From positions 1 through 25,807 of the forward strand of contig CAZNZD010000018.1 of the NCBI GenBank assembly GCA_964577435.1: 25,807 bases of DNA, written 5' to 3'. The DNA comes from MWDF01 sp964577435. Its GTDB lineage: Bacteria > Bacillota > DTU025 > MWDF01. The notes below the pieces were generated by a model. It did not search any database and was not told the origin of the DNA. It worked only from the letters and a program-made list of their open reading frames with translations. A program made the position numbers and the translations under genes. How positions within the stretch are numbered: position 1 is the first letter of the stretch; every line of letters begins with the position of its first letter. This document shows, one piece after another, positions 15,175 through 22,306 of this stretch.

Positions 15175-16086
15175 ATGAAGGATATCGTGATAATCGGAAG
15201 CGGACCGGCAGGCATGGCCGCCGGCATATATGCAAGGCGCGGCGGCCTGGACGCGATGCTGATAGAGAAGGTGTCGCCGGGCGGCCAGGCGGTCTATGCG
15301 CACATGATAGAGAACTATCCGGGATTCTACCAAGTGCCGGGCTATGAGCTCATGTTCACGTTCGCGGACCACCTCTCGAAGTTCGGCCTCGTACCCGAGA
15401 TGAAGGAGATCCAGTCCGTCGATTTGATAGGCAAGGTAAAGAAGATCGTTACCGACGTCGAAACCATCGAGGCGAAGACGGTCGTCATAGCATCAGGCGC
15501 CAGCCCCAGAAGGCTCGGACTGGTAAACGAGGGAAGGCTGATAGGGCGCGGGGTCAGCTACTGCGCAAACTGCGACGGCAACTTCTTCAAGGGAAGGGAT
15601 GTCGTTGTAATAGGCGGCGGCGATGCGGCCGCGGAGGACGCGCTCTACCTTGCGAAGATCTGCAGGAAAGTATATCTGATCCACAGGCGCGATTCGCTTA
15701 GGGCGCAGCACATAGTGCAGCAAAGGCTGTTTTCGATGGCAAACGTCGAGATGGTCTGGGACAGCGTCGTTGAGGACATCTTGGGAGCCGAGAAGGTCGA
15801 AGGGGTGGCGGCAAAGAACGTGAAGACGGGAGAAACCTTCAGCATAGCAGCCGACGCCGTCTTCGTAGCCATAGGCCAGGTGCCGAACACCGACCTTTTT
15901 AAGGGGCAGATAGCTCTTTCCGAGACTGGCCATGTGACTGTCGACCGAGAGATGAGGACGAACCTTGCAGGTGTATACGCTGCGGGCGATGTCACTGCCA
16001 AGGCGCTCAGGCAGGTTGTAACCGCCGTCGCAGACGGTGCCATCGCATCTTATGGCGCGATCAAGTACATAAGCACCGAGTTCTAG
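15175..16086 (+). CDS. trxB: thioredoxin reductase-like flavoprotein
   Basis: A 303-residue NAD(P)H:disulfide oxidoreductase of the low-molecular-weight TrxB family. The FAD motif GSGPAGMAAGIYA is at residues 8-20 and the redox-active CANC at Cys130-Cys133 (CATC in most TrxB). The nucleotide-binding GGGDAAAEDALYL is followed by HRRDSLRA, whose arginines usually indicate NADPH preference. GVYAAGDVTAKALRQVVTAV closes the FAD site. It lies 33 bases after the DUF1667 gene and 12 bases before the metal ATPase, so it is probably co-transcribed with both. No thioredoxin gene is in the window, so its partner is unknown; a ferredoxin-dependent or dedicated disulfide role is possible. Confidence 0.9.
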   Translation: MKDIVIIGSGPAGMAAGIYARRGGLDAMLIEKVSPGGQAVYAHMIENYPGFYQVPGYELMFTFADHLSKFGLVPEMKEIQSVDLIGKVKKIVTDVETIEAKTVVIASGASPRRLGLVNEGRLIGRGVSYCANCDGNFFKGRDVVVIGGGDAAAEDALYLAKICRKVYLIHRRDSLRAQHIVQQRLFSMANVEMVWDSVVEDILGAEKVEGVAAKNVKTGETFSIAADAVFVAIGQVPNTDLFKGQIALSETGHVTVDREMRTNLAGVYAAGDVTAKALRQVVTAVADGAIASYGAIKYISTEF

Positions 16087-16098
16087 GAAGAGGCGAGA

Positions 16099-18066
16099 AT
16101 GGGCGGCTGCTGCAGCGTGGATAACGGGAAGGAATCTTGCGGATGCGACGGGCAGGCAGGGCACGCCCATCAGCATGCGCATGAGCATGATCATAACGGC
16201 CACGGCTCGAAGGCCCTCAGGGTATCACTTGCGGTCGGTGCCGGCCTTTTCATCGCGGGGCTCATCGATGAGCACTTTATCCATTCCGGGGCGGCCTTCT
16301 GGCTGTTCCTCGCATCAGCCCTTTCCGTGGGCTGGAACATCCTTAAAGAGGTTGCAAGCGATATAAAAGCAGGGCAGGTCTTCACGGAGAACCTGCTCAT
16401 GGCAACGGCGGCGGTCGGCGCGTTCCTCATAGGGGAGCATGCCGAAGGAGCCGCCGTCCTTGTCCTTTACACGCTGGGCGAGGTGCTTCAGGGCGCGGCG
16501 GTCGCAAGGTCAAGGGCAAGCATCAGCAGGGCGATGGACCTGCGGCCGGACAGGGCGAGGATCATCATAGACGGGACGGAAAGGGAAGTCCCGCCGGAAG
16601 AGGTCGAGCCCGGCCAGGTCATGGTGATAAAGCCTGGGGAGAAGGTGCCTTTGGACGGGACGGTCCTCGAAGGCAAGTCATACCTGGACATGTCAAAGCT
16701 GACTGGAGAGTTAATCCCCAAGCAGGTCGAGGAGGGCTCGCAGGTGCTGTCGGGGACCATAAACGGCATCGGCCTCATCATCGCCCGGGTCGACAAGCCT
16801 TATGGCATGTCAACGGCCGCTAGGATTATGCGAAGTGTAGAGCAGGCAGAGGAGAGGAAGGCCATCCCGGAGCGCTTCATAAGGCGCTTCGCAAAGTATT
16901 ATACGCCTGCCGTATTCGCCATAGCCGCGCTGATTGCCATCCTGCCGCCCCTTCTTGGCGCCGGGGCTTTCGAGGAGTGGGCGAAGAGGGCCCTCGTTAT
17001 GCTGGTGATGTCATGCCCGTGCGCCCTTGTGATCTCAGTGCCGCTTGCCTATTTCGCAGGAATGGGGAGGATCTCCAGGTACGGCGTGCTGGTGAAGGGC
17101 GCCGCGTTCGTGGATGTTCTGGCAGGTCTGGATACGGTCGTCTTTGACAAGACCGGGACCCTTACGGAGGGAAGTTTCAAGGTCAGGGAGGTCGTACTTG
17201 CCGGCGGTACAGGGCACTCGGAGCTTGTTGGTGCGGCTGCTTCAGCCGAGATGGGCTCCAATCATCCGATCGCTTCTTCAATTGTCGAGTATGCGAAGGG
17301 CATGGGAATAGAAGGAGACGGCGCGAAACCCGAAGGATACAGCGAGATCGCCGGAAGCGGCGTCATTGCATCTGTTAACGGGAAGAGCGTAGCTGTGGGC
17401 AACAGGGACTTGATGGACAAGGTAGGGGCCAAGATTGAGGCGGAGAGGTGCTCAGAGCCTTTCTGCTCGCACACTGTGGCGAATGTCGCGGTGGACGGGA
17501 GCATGATTGGGAGCCTTCATCTTGGAGACATCCCCAAGGAGATGGCGGGGGAGACTGTCAAACAGCTTCAGGAGCTCGGTATCAAACGAATCGCCATGCT
17601 ATCGGGCGATAAGAGGGCGGCGGCGGAGGCAATAGCCGGGCTCATCGGCGTCGAGGAGGTCCATGCAGAGCTTCTTCCAGACGAGAAGATGGCGGTGCTG
17701 GAGTCGATAATCGCAAAGGCTAGAAAGACCGCCTTCGTTGGCGACGGGGTGAATGACGCCCCTTCCCTCACAAGGGCGGACCTTGGCATCGCGATGGGCG
17801 CTCTGGGATCCGATGCTGCCATTGAGTCTGCTGACGTTGTCGTGATGGATGACAACCTTGCGAAGCTCCCGAAGGCAATAAAGGCGGCAAGGTATACGAG
17901 GGCTATCGCCATGCAGAACATAGCGGGAGCCCTGGCAGTGAAGGCCTTCTTCCTGATCCTAGGGGGCAGCGGAAACGCCGGCATGGTCGAGGCGATCGTG
18001 GCGGATGTAGGAGTCTCCCTGCTTACGGTGCTTAACTCATTCAGGCTGTTCACGGGCAAGGACTGA
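16099..18066 (+). CDS. P1B-type heavy-metal-exporting ATPase (Zn/Cd/Pb group)
   Basis: A 655-residue membrane ATPase. Residues 1-37 form a Cys/His-rich tail (CC at 4-5, CGC at 14-16, then GHAHQHAHEHDHNGHG) instead of a folded HMA domain. Membrane helices flank the CPC motif in SCPCALVIS (about residues 304-312). The phosphorylation site DKTGTLTEG is near 350, the HP dipeptide occurs in SNHPIASS, and GDGVNDAPSL is near 547. The last helix contains VADVGVSLLTVLNSFRL, whose Asp matches the metal-site Asp of ZntA-type pumps. These features favour zinc, cadmium or lead export over copper. The gene closely follows trxB, suggesting coupling of thiol redox and metal control. AGGAAGAGG precedes the ATG. 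Confidence 0.92.
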   Translation: MGGCCSVDNGKESCGCDGQAGHAHQHAHEHDHNGHGSKALRVSLAVGAGLFIAGLIDEHFIHSGAAFWLFLASALSVGWNILKEVASDIKAGQVFTENLLMATAAVGAFLIGEHAEGAAVLVLYTLGEVLQGAAVARSRASISRAMDLRPDRARIIIDGTEREVPPEEVEPGQVMVIKPGEKVPLDGTVLEGKSYLDMSKLTGELIPKQVEEGSQVLSGTINGIGLIIARVDKPYGMSTAARIMRSVEQAEERKAIPERFIRRFAKYYTPAVFAIAALIAILPPLLGAGAFEEWAKRALVMLVMSCPCALVISVPLAYFAGMGRISRYGVLVKGAAFVDVLAGLDTVVFDKTGTLTEGSFKVREVVLAGGTGHSELVGAAASAEMGSNHPIASSIVEYAKGMGIEGDGAKPEGYSEIAGSGVIASVNGKSVAVGNRDLMDKVGAKIEAERCSEPFCSHTVANVAVDGSMIGSLHLGDIPKEMAGETVKQLQELGIKRIAMLSGDKRAAAEAIAGLIGVEEVHAELLPDEKMAVLESIIAKARKTAFVGDGVNDAPSLTRADLGIAMGALGSDAAIESADVVVMDDNLAKLPKAIKAARYTRAIAMQNIAGALAVKAFFLILGGSGNAGMVEAIVADVGVSLLTVLNSFRLFTGKD

Positions 18067-18104
18067 GAAATGGCTAGCTAAGACGATATATAGCAACAAA
18101 ATGC

Positions 18105-18133
18105 TTGACAGGCGGCGTATTGAGTAATAATAT
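18105..18133 (+). promoter_or_regulatory. strong sigma70-type promoter for the lyase leader
   Basis: A perfect TTGACA (18105-18110) and TAATAT (18128-18133) are separated by 17 bases. It lies in the non-coding gap after the metal ATPase and 38 bases before the leader ORF. It is the best promoter match seen in the window. Confidence 0.82.
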
Positions 18134-18171
18134 TGCGTCATAACGCATAAACTTACCACGGAGGCGCGGGC

Positions 18172-18255
18172 ATGAAGCGAGCTATATCGATGAAGGCAAT
18201 ATATCGATATTACGCCTATACGGCGGCTTGTCCCTGCGCGTACCGTCGGGTATAG
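18172..18255 (+). CDS. tyrosine-rich 27-residue leader peptide
   Basis: A short ORF between the promoter and the terminator in front of the lyase gene. ATG 18172 has GGAGG seven bases upstream; the stop is TAG at 18253-18255. The peptide has five Tyr in 27 residues (positions 11, 13, 14, 16 and 24), with the cluster YRYYAY at 11-16, then TAACPCAY and RRV at the end. Codons 18-23 lie in the left arm of a long RNA helix. The layout resembles amino-acid attenuation leaders and the TnaC leader of tryptophanase operons. It has no Trp and no TnaC-like WFNID motif. A sensing role is inferred from the composition and position only. Confidence 0.68.
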   Translation: MKRAISMKAIYRYYAYTAACPCAYRRV

Positions 18256-18300
18256 GCAGAGCTTAGGGTACATCGCCTTAAGCGGCGCAGGGGCAGGCCG
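18224..18300 (+). promoter_or_regulatory. long-range RNA helix in the lyase leader
   Basis: CGGCUUGUCCCUGCGC (18224-18239, inside the leader peptide codons) pairs over 16 bases with GCGCAGGGGCAGGCCG (18285-18300), with two G-U pairs. The enclosed loop has its own GUACC/GGUAC and CGC/GCG stems. A ribosome on the last codons or the stop of the leader ORF would cover the left arm; one paused at the Tyr cluster would leave most of it free. This could therefore be the element that reads leader translation. I found no strong alternative pairing with the terminator arms, so the switching logic is unresolved. Confidence 0.6.
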
Positions 18301-18308
18301 TAAAGATC

Positions 18309-18342
18309 GAAGGCTCGGATAGTCCGGGTCTTCTTGTTTTTT
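18309..18342 (+). terminator. intrinsic terminator in the lyase leader (attenuator)
   Basis: GAAGGCUCGGA (18309-18319) pairs with UCCGGGUCUUC (18323-18333) over 11 positions including G-U pairs, with a three-base loop, and is followed directly by TTGTTTTTT. It sits between the leader ORF and the lyase gene, 58 bases before the lyase ATG, so read-through is required for expression. Confidence 0.85.
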
Positions 18343-18400
18343 ACTGCCACTGGAATATCTGGCCCAGCGCCGCCCATGGAATTTGAGGGAGGATGTACCG

Positions 18401-19840
18401 ATGGAGTTCAGGCTTAGAGACGGCAGGACCATACCCGTGGAGATGCACAAGAGCAAGGTCATTCAGAAGATCAACCTTCTTTCCCCAGAAGCAAGGCTCA
18501 ACTCAATAAGGCAGGCCGGATTCAACACGTTCCTACTTAGAAGCGGGGATGTGTTCCTTGACATGCTCACCGACAGCGGCACTAATGCCGTAAGCGACTG
18601 CCAGCAGGGTGCGACCATGTGCTCAGACGACGCATACGCAGGTTCGGAGAGCTTCTACAGGTTGACTGACGCTGTGAAGAAGGTCTGGGGCAAGCAGTTC
18701 GTGCTTCCCGTACACCAGGGAAGGGCCGCTGAGCACATACTCGCCAGGTTCTTCGTGAAGCCTGGCTCATTCGTGCCCATGAACTATCATTTCACGACGA
18801 CCAAGGCCCACTTCTTCATGCAGGGAGGCACTGTCCTGGAGCTCTTCAAGAAGGGGGCGCTCGATATCGAAAGCGACGAACCCTTCAAGGGGGACATCGA
18901 CATCGAAGCCGTAGAAGCCGTGATCAAGGAGCATGGGGCGGCCAAGGTGCCTTTCGTCAGGATGGAGGCGACCACCAACCTCATAGGAGGCCAGCCCTTC
19001 TCCCTTCAGAATCTAAGGGAGCTGAAGGCGATGCTTGTAAAGCACGGAATCCCACTCATGCTGGATGCAAGCCTCGTATCGGAGAACGCATACATGATAT
19101 GGAAAAGGGACAAGGCCGCGGCCGGCATGAGCATTGCGGACATACTGATGGAGATGATGGACCTAAGCGACATAGTCTACCTCTCCGCCCGCAAGAGCTG
19201 CGCCGGCAGAGGCGGCATGATAATCACCAACAGGCAGGACTTCTATGATGGCATCGCCCCGATGATACCGGTCTATGAGGGCTTCCTCACGTATGGCGGC
19301 ATGTCGTCAAGGGAGATAGAGGGAATAGCAGTCGGCATAGAGGAGATGACGGACCCTGAGGTCGCAGGCTCATCCGTCGAGATGATCCGCTTCGGCGTAG
19401 AGAAGCTCAGGAAGAACGGCATACCAGTGATAACGCCCGGAGGGGGACTCGGCATACATCTCGATGCCAAGCAGTTCCTGCCCCATATACACTGGAGCGG
19501 CTACCCTGCCGGATGCCTTGCCGCCGCCATGTACATCATATCGGGCGTAAGGGGAATGGAGCGCGGCAGCGTATCGATGGACAGAAACGAGAAGGGCGAG
19601 GAGGTGCCGTCCGACCTTGAGCTTCTTAGGCTTGCCGTGCCCAGAAGGGTCTTCAGCGCATCCCACATCGAATACATGACCGACATGGCCATGTGGCTCT
19701 TCGAGAACAGCAAGCTGGTGGGAAGCCTGAAGTTCGTGCAGGAGCCTCCGGTGCTGAGGTTCTTCATGGGCAAGATGGCTCCGATAGGCGACTGGGACGC
19801 GAAGCTCCTTGATGCTGTGAAATCGGACTTCGGCCATTGA
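18401..19840 (+). CDS. tyrosine phenol-lyase/tryptophanase family beta-eliminating lyase
   Basis: A 479-residue PLP enzyme of the family that splits aromatic amino acids into pyruvate, ammonia and phenol or indole. It aligns along its length with C. freundii TPL as I remember it. Shared features are DAYAGSESFY, HQGRAAEHIL (PLP phosphate region), TTNLIGGQP (Asn193), Asp222, the PLP lysine in SARKS (Lys265), TYGG, and PRRVFSASH. MERGSVS at 386-392 carries Arg388, the position that marks TPL (Arg381) rather than tryptophanase. The Arg that contacts PLP O3' (TPL Arg217) is Leu225, and the Asp after the lysine is Ser266. The substrate is therefore uncertain. ATG 18401 is chosen because of GGAGG upstream; a TTG at 18383 is also open. 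Confidence 0.88.
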   Translation: MEFRLRDGRTIPVEMHKSKVIQKINLLSPEARLNSIRQAGFNTFLLRSGDVFLDMLTDSGTNAVSDCQQGATMCSDDAYAGSESFYRLTDAVKKVWGKQFVLPVHQGRAAEHILARFFVKPGSFVPMNYHFTTTKAHFFMQGGTVLELFKKGALDIESDEPFKGDIDIEAVEAVIKEHGAAKVPFVRMEATTNLIGGQPFSLQNLRELKAMLVKHGIPLMLDASLVSENAYMIWKRDKAAAGMSIADILMEMMDLSDIVYLSARKSCAGRGGMIITNRQDFYDGIAPMIPVYEGFLTYGGMSSREIEGIAVGIEEMTDPEVAGSSVEMIRFGVEKLRKNGIPVITPGGGLGIHLDAKQFLPHIHWSGYPAGCLAAAMYIISGVRGMERGSVSMDRNEKGEEVPSDLELLRLAVPRRVFSASHIEYMTDMAMWLFENSKLVGSLKFVQEPPVLRFFMGKMAPIGDWDAKLLDAVKSDFGH

Positions 19841-19863
19841 TCCGATCCCGATATTGAACCGGG

Positions 19864-19900
19864 AAGGGGGAGCAGCGCATCGATGCGTGAGCTCCCCCTT
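19864..19900. terminator. symmetrical hairpin between convergent lyase and dinB
   Basis: AAGGGGGAGC and GCTCCCCCTT are perfect 10-base complements, enclosing a palindromic CGCATCGATGCG inner stem. Because the flanks are AAGGG and CCCTT, the hairpin can act on both strands in this convergent gap, although no long U-tract follows on either. Confidence 0.7.
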
Positions 19901-19925
19901 CGCTCTGTTCGATGGATTGGGACTT

Positions 19926-21140
19926 TCACAGGCCCTTTTCTATGCTGGCTCCCGCGGTAAGGGGGTTCACCATGTTTGAGATGAGTTTGGTTGAGTAGAT
20001 GACGGAAGCCCTCTTTATGGAGGCCTTGCCGAACCTTGCCGACATGTCGTCCATCACGCCTCTTATCCTTCCGCCCAAGTCGGAATCCACATCGAGAGGC
20101 AGCCTCAGCTGTATTTCGGTAGTGAGCCCCGAAACGCCGGCCCCAACAAGGCGCACAGGTCGCCCCTTCTCGTAAACCCTCGCGTATACGTGCAGCAATG
20201 CGTCCATTATGTGGTCTGTGAGCGTCATGTCGTAGCCTATCGTATGCGAGCCTCCTACATCCTTGAAGTCCGAGTACCTGAGGTGAAGGTAGGCGACCCT
20301 GGCCGCCATCTTCTCGGCTGCGAGCCTTCCTGCAAGGCCGTCGGCTATCATCAGCAGATGAGCCTTGATGACATCCTCGTCCGTGGTCTCCTGAAGCATG
20401 GTGAAGTCGTTGCTCATGGACTTCACCTTGAAGGGCATGCCCCAGCCATATGACGGTTCCCTTCCCTCGATCGAATCGTACAGCCAGTCTGCCCTCACTC
20501 CCATAAGGGGGCGCAGCAGCTCCCTGGGAAAGCGCCTCAGCTCACCGAGGGTGTGTATCCCGCGCTTCGCCAGAAGGGCCGCCGTCCTGTAGCCGATTCC
20601 GGGAAGGTCGTCCACTGGAAGCCCGTCTATCTCCTGGCTGATCCTGTCGGGGCGGATGAGCTTGAGCCCGTCCGGCTTTCCCATGTCGGATGCCAGCTTG
20701 GCCAGCACGCGGGTGTCGGCTATGCCTGCGGTCACCGTGATGCCGAGCTTCCTTTTCGTCCATGACCTGAAATCGTCGGCTATGGAAGAGGCTCTATCGT
20801 AACCTTCCGGGCAGCTTATGTGGAATTCGTCTATGGAACAGGGATGGACGTACTGCCCATATGTGACGAGCCTCTCGTGCAGCTTCCTGCTGAAGTCGAG
20901 GTAGACGTGAGGCTTGCCCCGTATGAAGAAGCCGTTCGGCATGAGGCGCTTGGCTTCGAAATAGGGCATCCCGGCGGTTATGCCGAACTTCTTCGCCTCC
21001 CTCGACCTTGCGGTGACGACCCCCCTCTGGCTAGTCTCGAGTGAGCCGACCACGGCAACGGGCTTTCCCTTGAGCGAGGGGTTTATGGCCTGCTCGCAGC
21101 TGGCGAAGAAGGAATCGCAGTCTATGAACATCTCTGCCAT
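19926..21140 (-). CDS. dinB: Y-family DNA polymerase IV
   Basis: A 404-residue translesion polymerase. FIDCDSFFASCE (residues 5-16) holds the first catalytic Asp7 and the aromatic steric-gate region. CSIDEFHI (101-108) holds Asp104-Glu105. LPGIGYRTAALLAKRGIHTLGEL is the helix-hairpin-helix thumb, and the little-finger domain follows to about residue 370. It may be YqjW/UvrX-like as much as classical DinB; a clear QxxLxLF clamp motif is not seen at the C-terminus. It lies 12 bases downstream of a small DUF6504-like gene and shares its LexA-controlled promoter region. AGGAGGGG precedes the ATG. It inserts bases opposite lesions during SOS. Confidence 0.92.
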   Translation of the reverse strand: MAEMFIDCDSFFASCEQAINPSLKGKPVAVVGSLETSQRGVVTARSREAKKFGITAGMPYFEAKRLMPNGFFIRGKPHVYLDFSRKLHERLVTYGQYVHPCSIDEFHISCPEGYDRASSIADDFRSWTKRKLGITVTAGIADTRVLAKLASDMGKPDGLKLIRPDRISQEIDGLPVDDLPGIGYRTAALLAKRGIHTLGELRRFPRELLRPLMGVRADWLYDSIEGREPSYGWGMPFKVKSMSNDFTMLQETTDEDVIKAHLLMIADGLAGRLAAEKMAARVAYLHLRYSDFKDVGGSHTIGYDMTLTDHIMDALLHVYARVYEKGRPVRLVGAGVSGLTTEIQLRLPLDVDSDLGGRIRGVMDDMSARFGKASIKRASVIYSTKLISNMVNPLTAGASIEKGL

Positions 21141-21152
21141 GAAGCGCCCCTC

Positions 21153-21419
21153 CTAGCTGTAGGTGTTGCCGTCAGGCATGTAGACCTTGATGAGCCGCCA
21201 TGTCAGAGTCTCGCTTGATAGCTCCAGCTCGTATACGTCAGGCCCGTCGGACTGGACAGCGAAGTGATGCTCGATGACCGCTCCCGCCCGTTTGGCCCAC
21301 CTTGCCGTTATCGTGCTAACCTTATATGTCCTCCCGCCCCACAGGAAGGCGAGAGGGGATATCGTCCCTTTGGAAAACCTGGCTGTAGCAGCCACTGCGC
21401 ATGGAAGACCTCCACTCAT
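21153..21419 (-). CDS. small DUF6504-like protein upstream of dinB
   Basis: An 88-residue soluble protein with the pattern FLWGGRTYKVSTITARW near residue 25-41, then VYELELSSETLTWRLIKVY near the C-terminus. From memory this matches DUF6504-type proteins that accompany Y-family polymerases or ImuB in other bacteria; that link is recollection, not a search. It is 12 bases from dinB and its start region lies directly below a LexA box, so it is probably an SOS gene. ATG 21419 was chosen, with GGTAGGTGG upstream; a GTG at 21428 is also in frame and would place the start five bases from the LexA box. Confidence 0.7.
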   Translation of the reverse strand: MSGGLPCAVAATARFSKGTISPLAFLWGGRTYKVSTITARWAKRAGAVIEHHFAVQSDGPDVYELELSSETLTWRLIKVYMPDGNTYS

Positions 21420-21432
21420 GGGCACCACCTAC

Positions 21433-21446
21433 CGAACATATGTTCG
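21433..21446 (-). promoter_or_regulatory. LexA (SOS) box, Gram-positive type
   Basis: CGAACATATGTTCG is a perfect 14-base palindrome that fits the Bacillus-type LexA consensus CGAAC-N4-GTTCG. It lies 13 bases above the chosen ATG of the DUF6504-like gene, so LexA binding would block transcription of this gene and dinB. A possible TTGAAG / TTCTAA promoter pair lies just upstream. Confidence 0.9.
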
Positions 21447-21490
21447 ATTAGAATCTACCATATCGCCCTCCTTCAAGCAACCTCGGAGAT

Positions 21491-21516
21491 GAAAAAAGGG
21501 CGGCTCGCGCCGCCCT
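21491..21516 (-). terminator. intrinsic terminator of the outer-membrane protein gene
   Basis: On the minus strand AGGGCGGC and GCCGCCCT form a perfect 8-bp stem with a GCGA loop, followed by TTTTTTC. It lies about 22 bases after the stop of the barrel protein gene. Confidence 0.88.
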
Positions 21517-21537
21517 GAAGATATGCCTGATAAACAG

Positions 21538-22155
21538 CTAGAACCTTACTCCGACGCCTAAAACCGCGAAGCCGTCCCGCCTCAGGTAATCGAGCCCTGT
21601 GTAGATGACGAACGAGCCTGCGGGGTTGTACCTGAGCATGACGCCACCGTTTACGAAGGCGTCCCTGAAGGTATAGGATACGCTGCCCTCCAGCTCGAGC
21701 TTTCCTGAGAACAGCGAAAGGTATGTCTGTATGCCCATGTTGAAATCGGCCTTGCCGGCAACGGGACCATAAGATACGTTGCCGTAGCTCATCCCCGCGG
21801 TGGGGCCAAATCCAAGGTAAGTTCCCGCATTATCGTATTTAAGAAGGTCGTAGTCGATGCCGGCCCTTGCCGACAGGCTAATGATGGGCGATGAGGGGTC
21901 CACTTCCCCGGGCAGCGCCTCGAATCCTCCGAAACCGGTGTAAGCCGCCATGTTGACCCTTACGCCGGGCAGCACGCCCAGGCCAAGGTGCAGGGCCCCT
22001 TTAAGGTTCTCCTGCCAGTTGCCGGCGGACCAAAGCTCATCGGACGAAAAGGACCTGTAGGAAGCACCCAGGCCGATGTAGCTGGATGCGGAAGCCGAAA
22101 AGGTCAGAGCCAGCGCGATGATCGCTATAAGCGGAAGTACTATGCGAAGCTTCAT
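21538..22155 (-). CDS. probable outer-membrane beta-barrel protein
   Basis: A 205-residue exported protein. MKLRIVLPLIAIIALALTFSASA is a clear signal peptide, followed by SSYIGLGASYRSF. The mature part shows alternating polar/hydrophobic strands rich in Gly, Tyr and Ser (ISLSARAGIDYDLL, YLSLFSGKLELEGSVSYTFR, VNGGVMLRYN), and it ends in LGVGVRF with a terminal Phe, the BAM-recognition mark of outer-membrane barrels. No family is recognised. ATG 22155 has GGGGAGGAAGG upstream and fits the signal peptide; a longer open frame up to 22248 lacks such a start. It is probably its own transcript, with the terminator at 21491-21516. Its presence argues for a diderm host. Confidence 0.75.
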   Translation of the reverse strand: MKLRIVLPLIAIIALALTFSASASSYIGLGASYRSFSSDELWSAGNWQENLKGALHLGLGVLPGVRVNMAAYTGFGGFEALPGEVDPSSPIISLSARAGIDYDLLKYDNAGTYLGFGPTAGMSYGNVSYGPVAGKADFNMGIQTYLSLFSGKLELEGSVSYTFRDAFVNGGVMLRYNPAGSFVIYTGLDYLRRDGFAVLGVGVRF

Positions 22156-22306
22156 GTGCCTTCCTCCCCGGTCGAAACTCCCAGACAAGAATATGATAAA
22201 CCATAACGGATGGGCGATGCCCAGTAATTTCGGATGCCGGTAAATCAAGCTAAATCATAAACGATGAACTAAGTAGTGCAAGCAAGCTGAGTTCCAGCAT
22301 AAAGCG

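Noticed and set aside
18172..18342. T-box riboswitch in front of the lyase
   Set aside because: The T-box sequence (AGGGUGGNACCGCG-like) and specifier stem are absent; a translated Tyr-rich ORF fits better.
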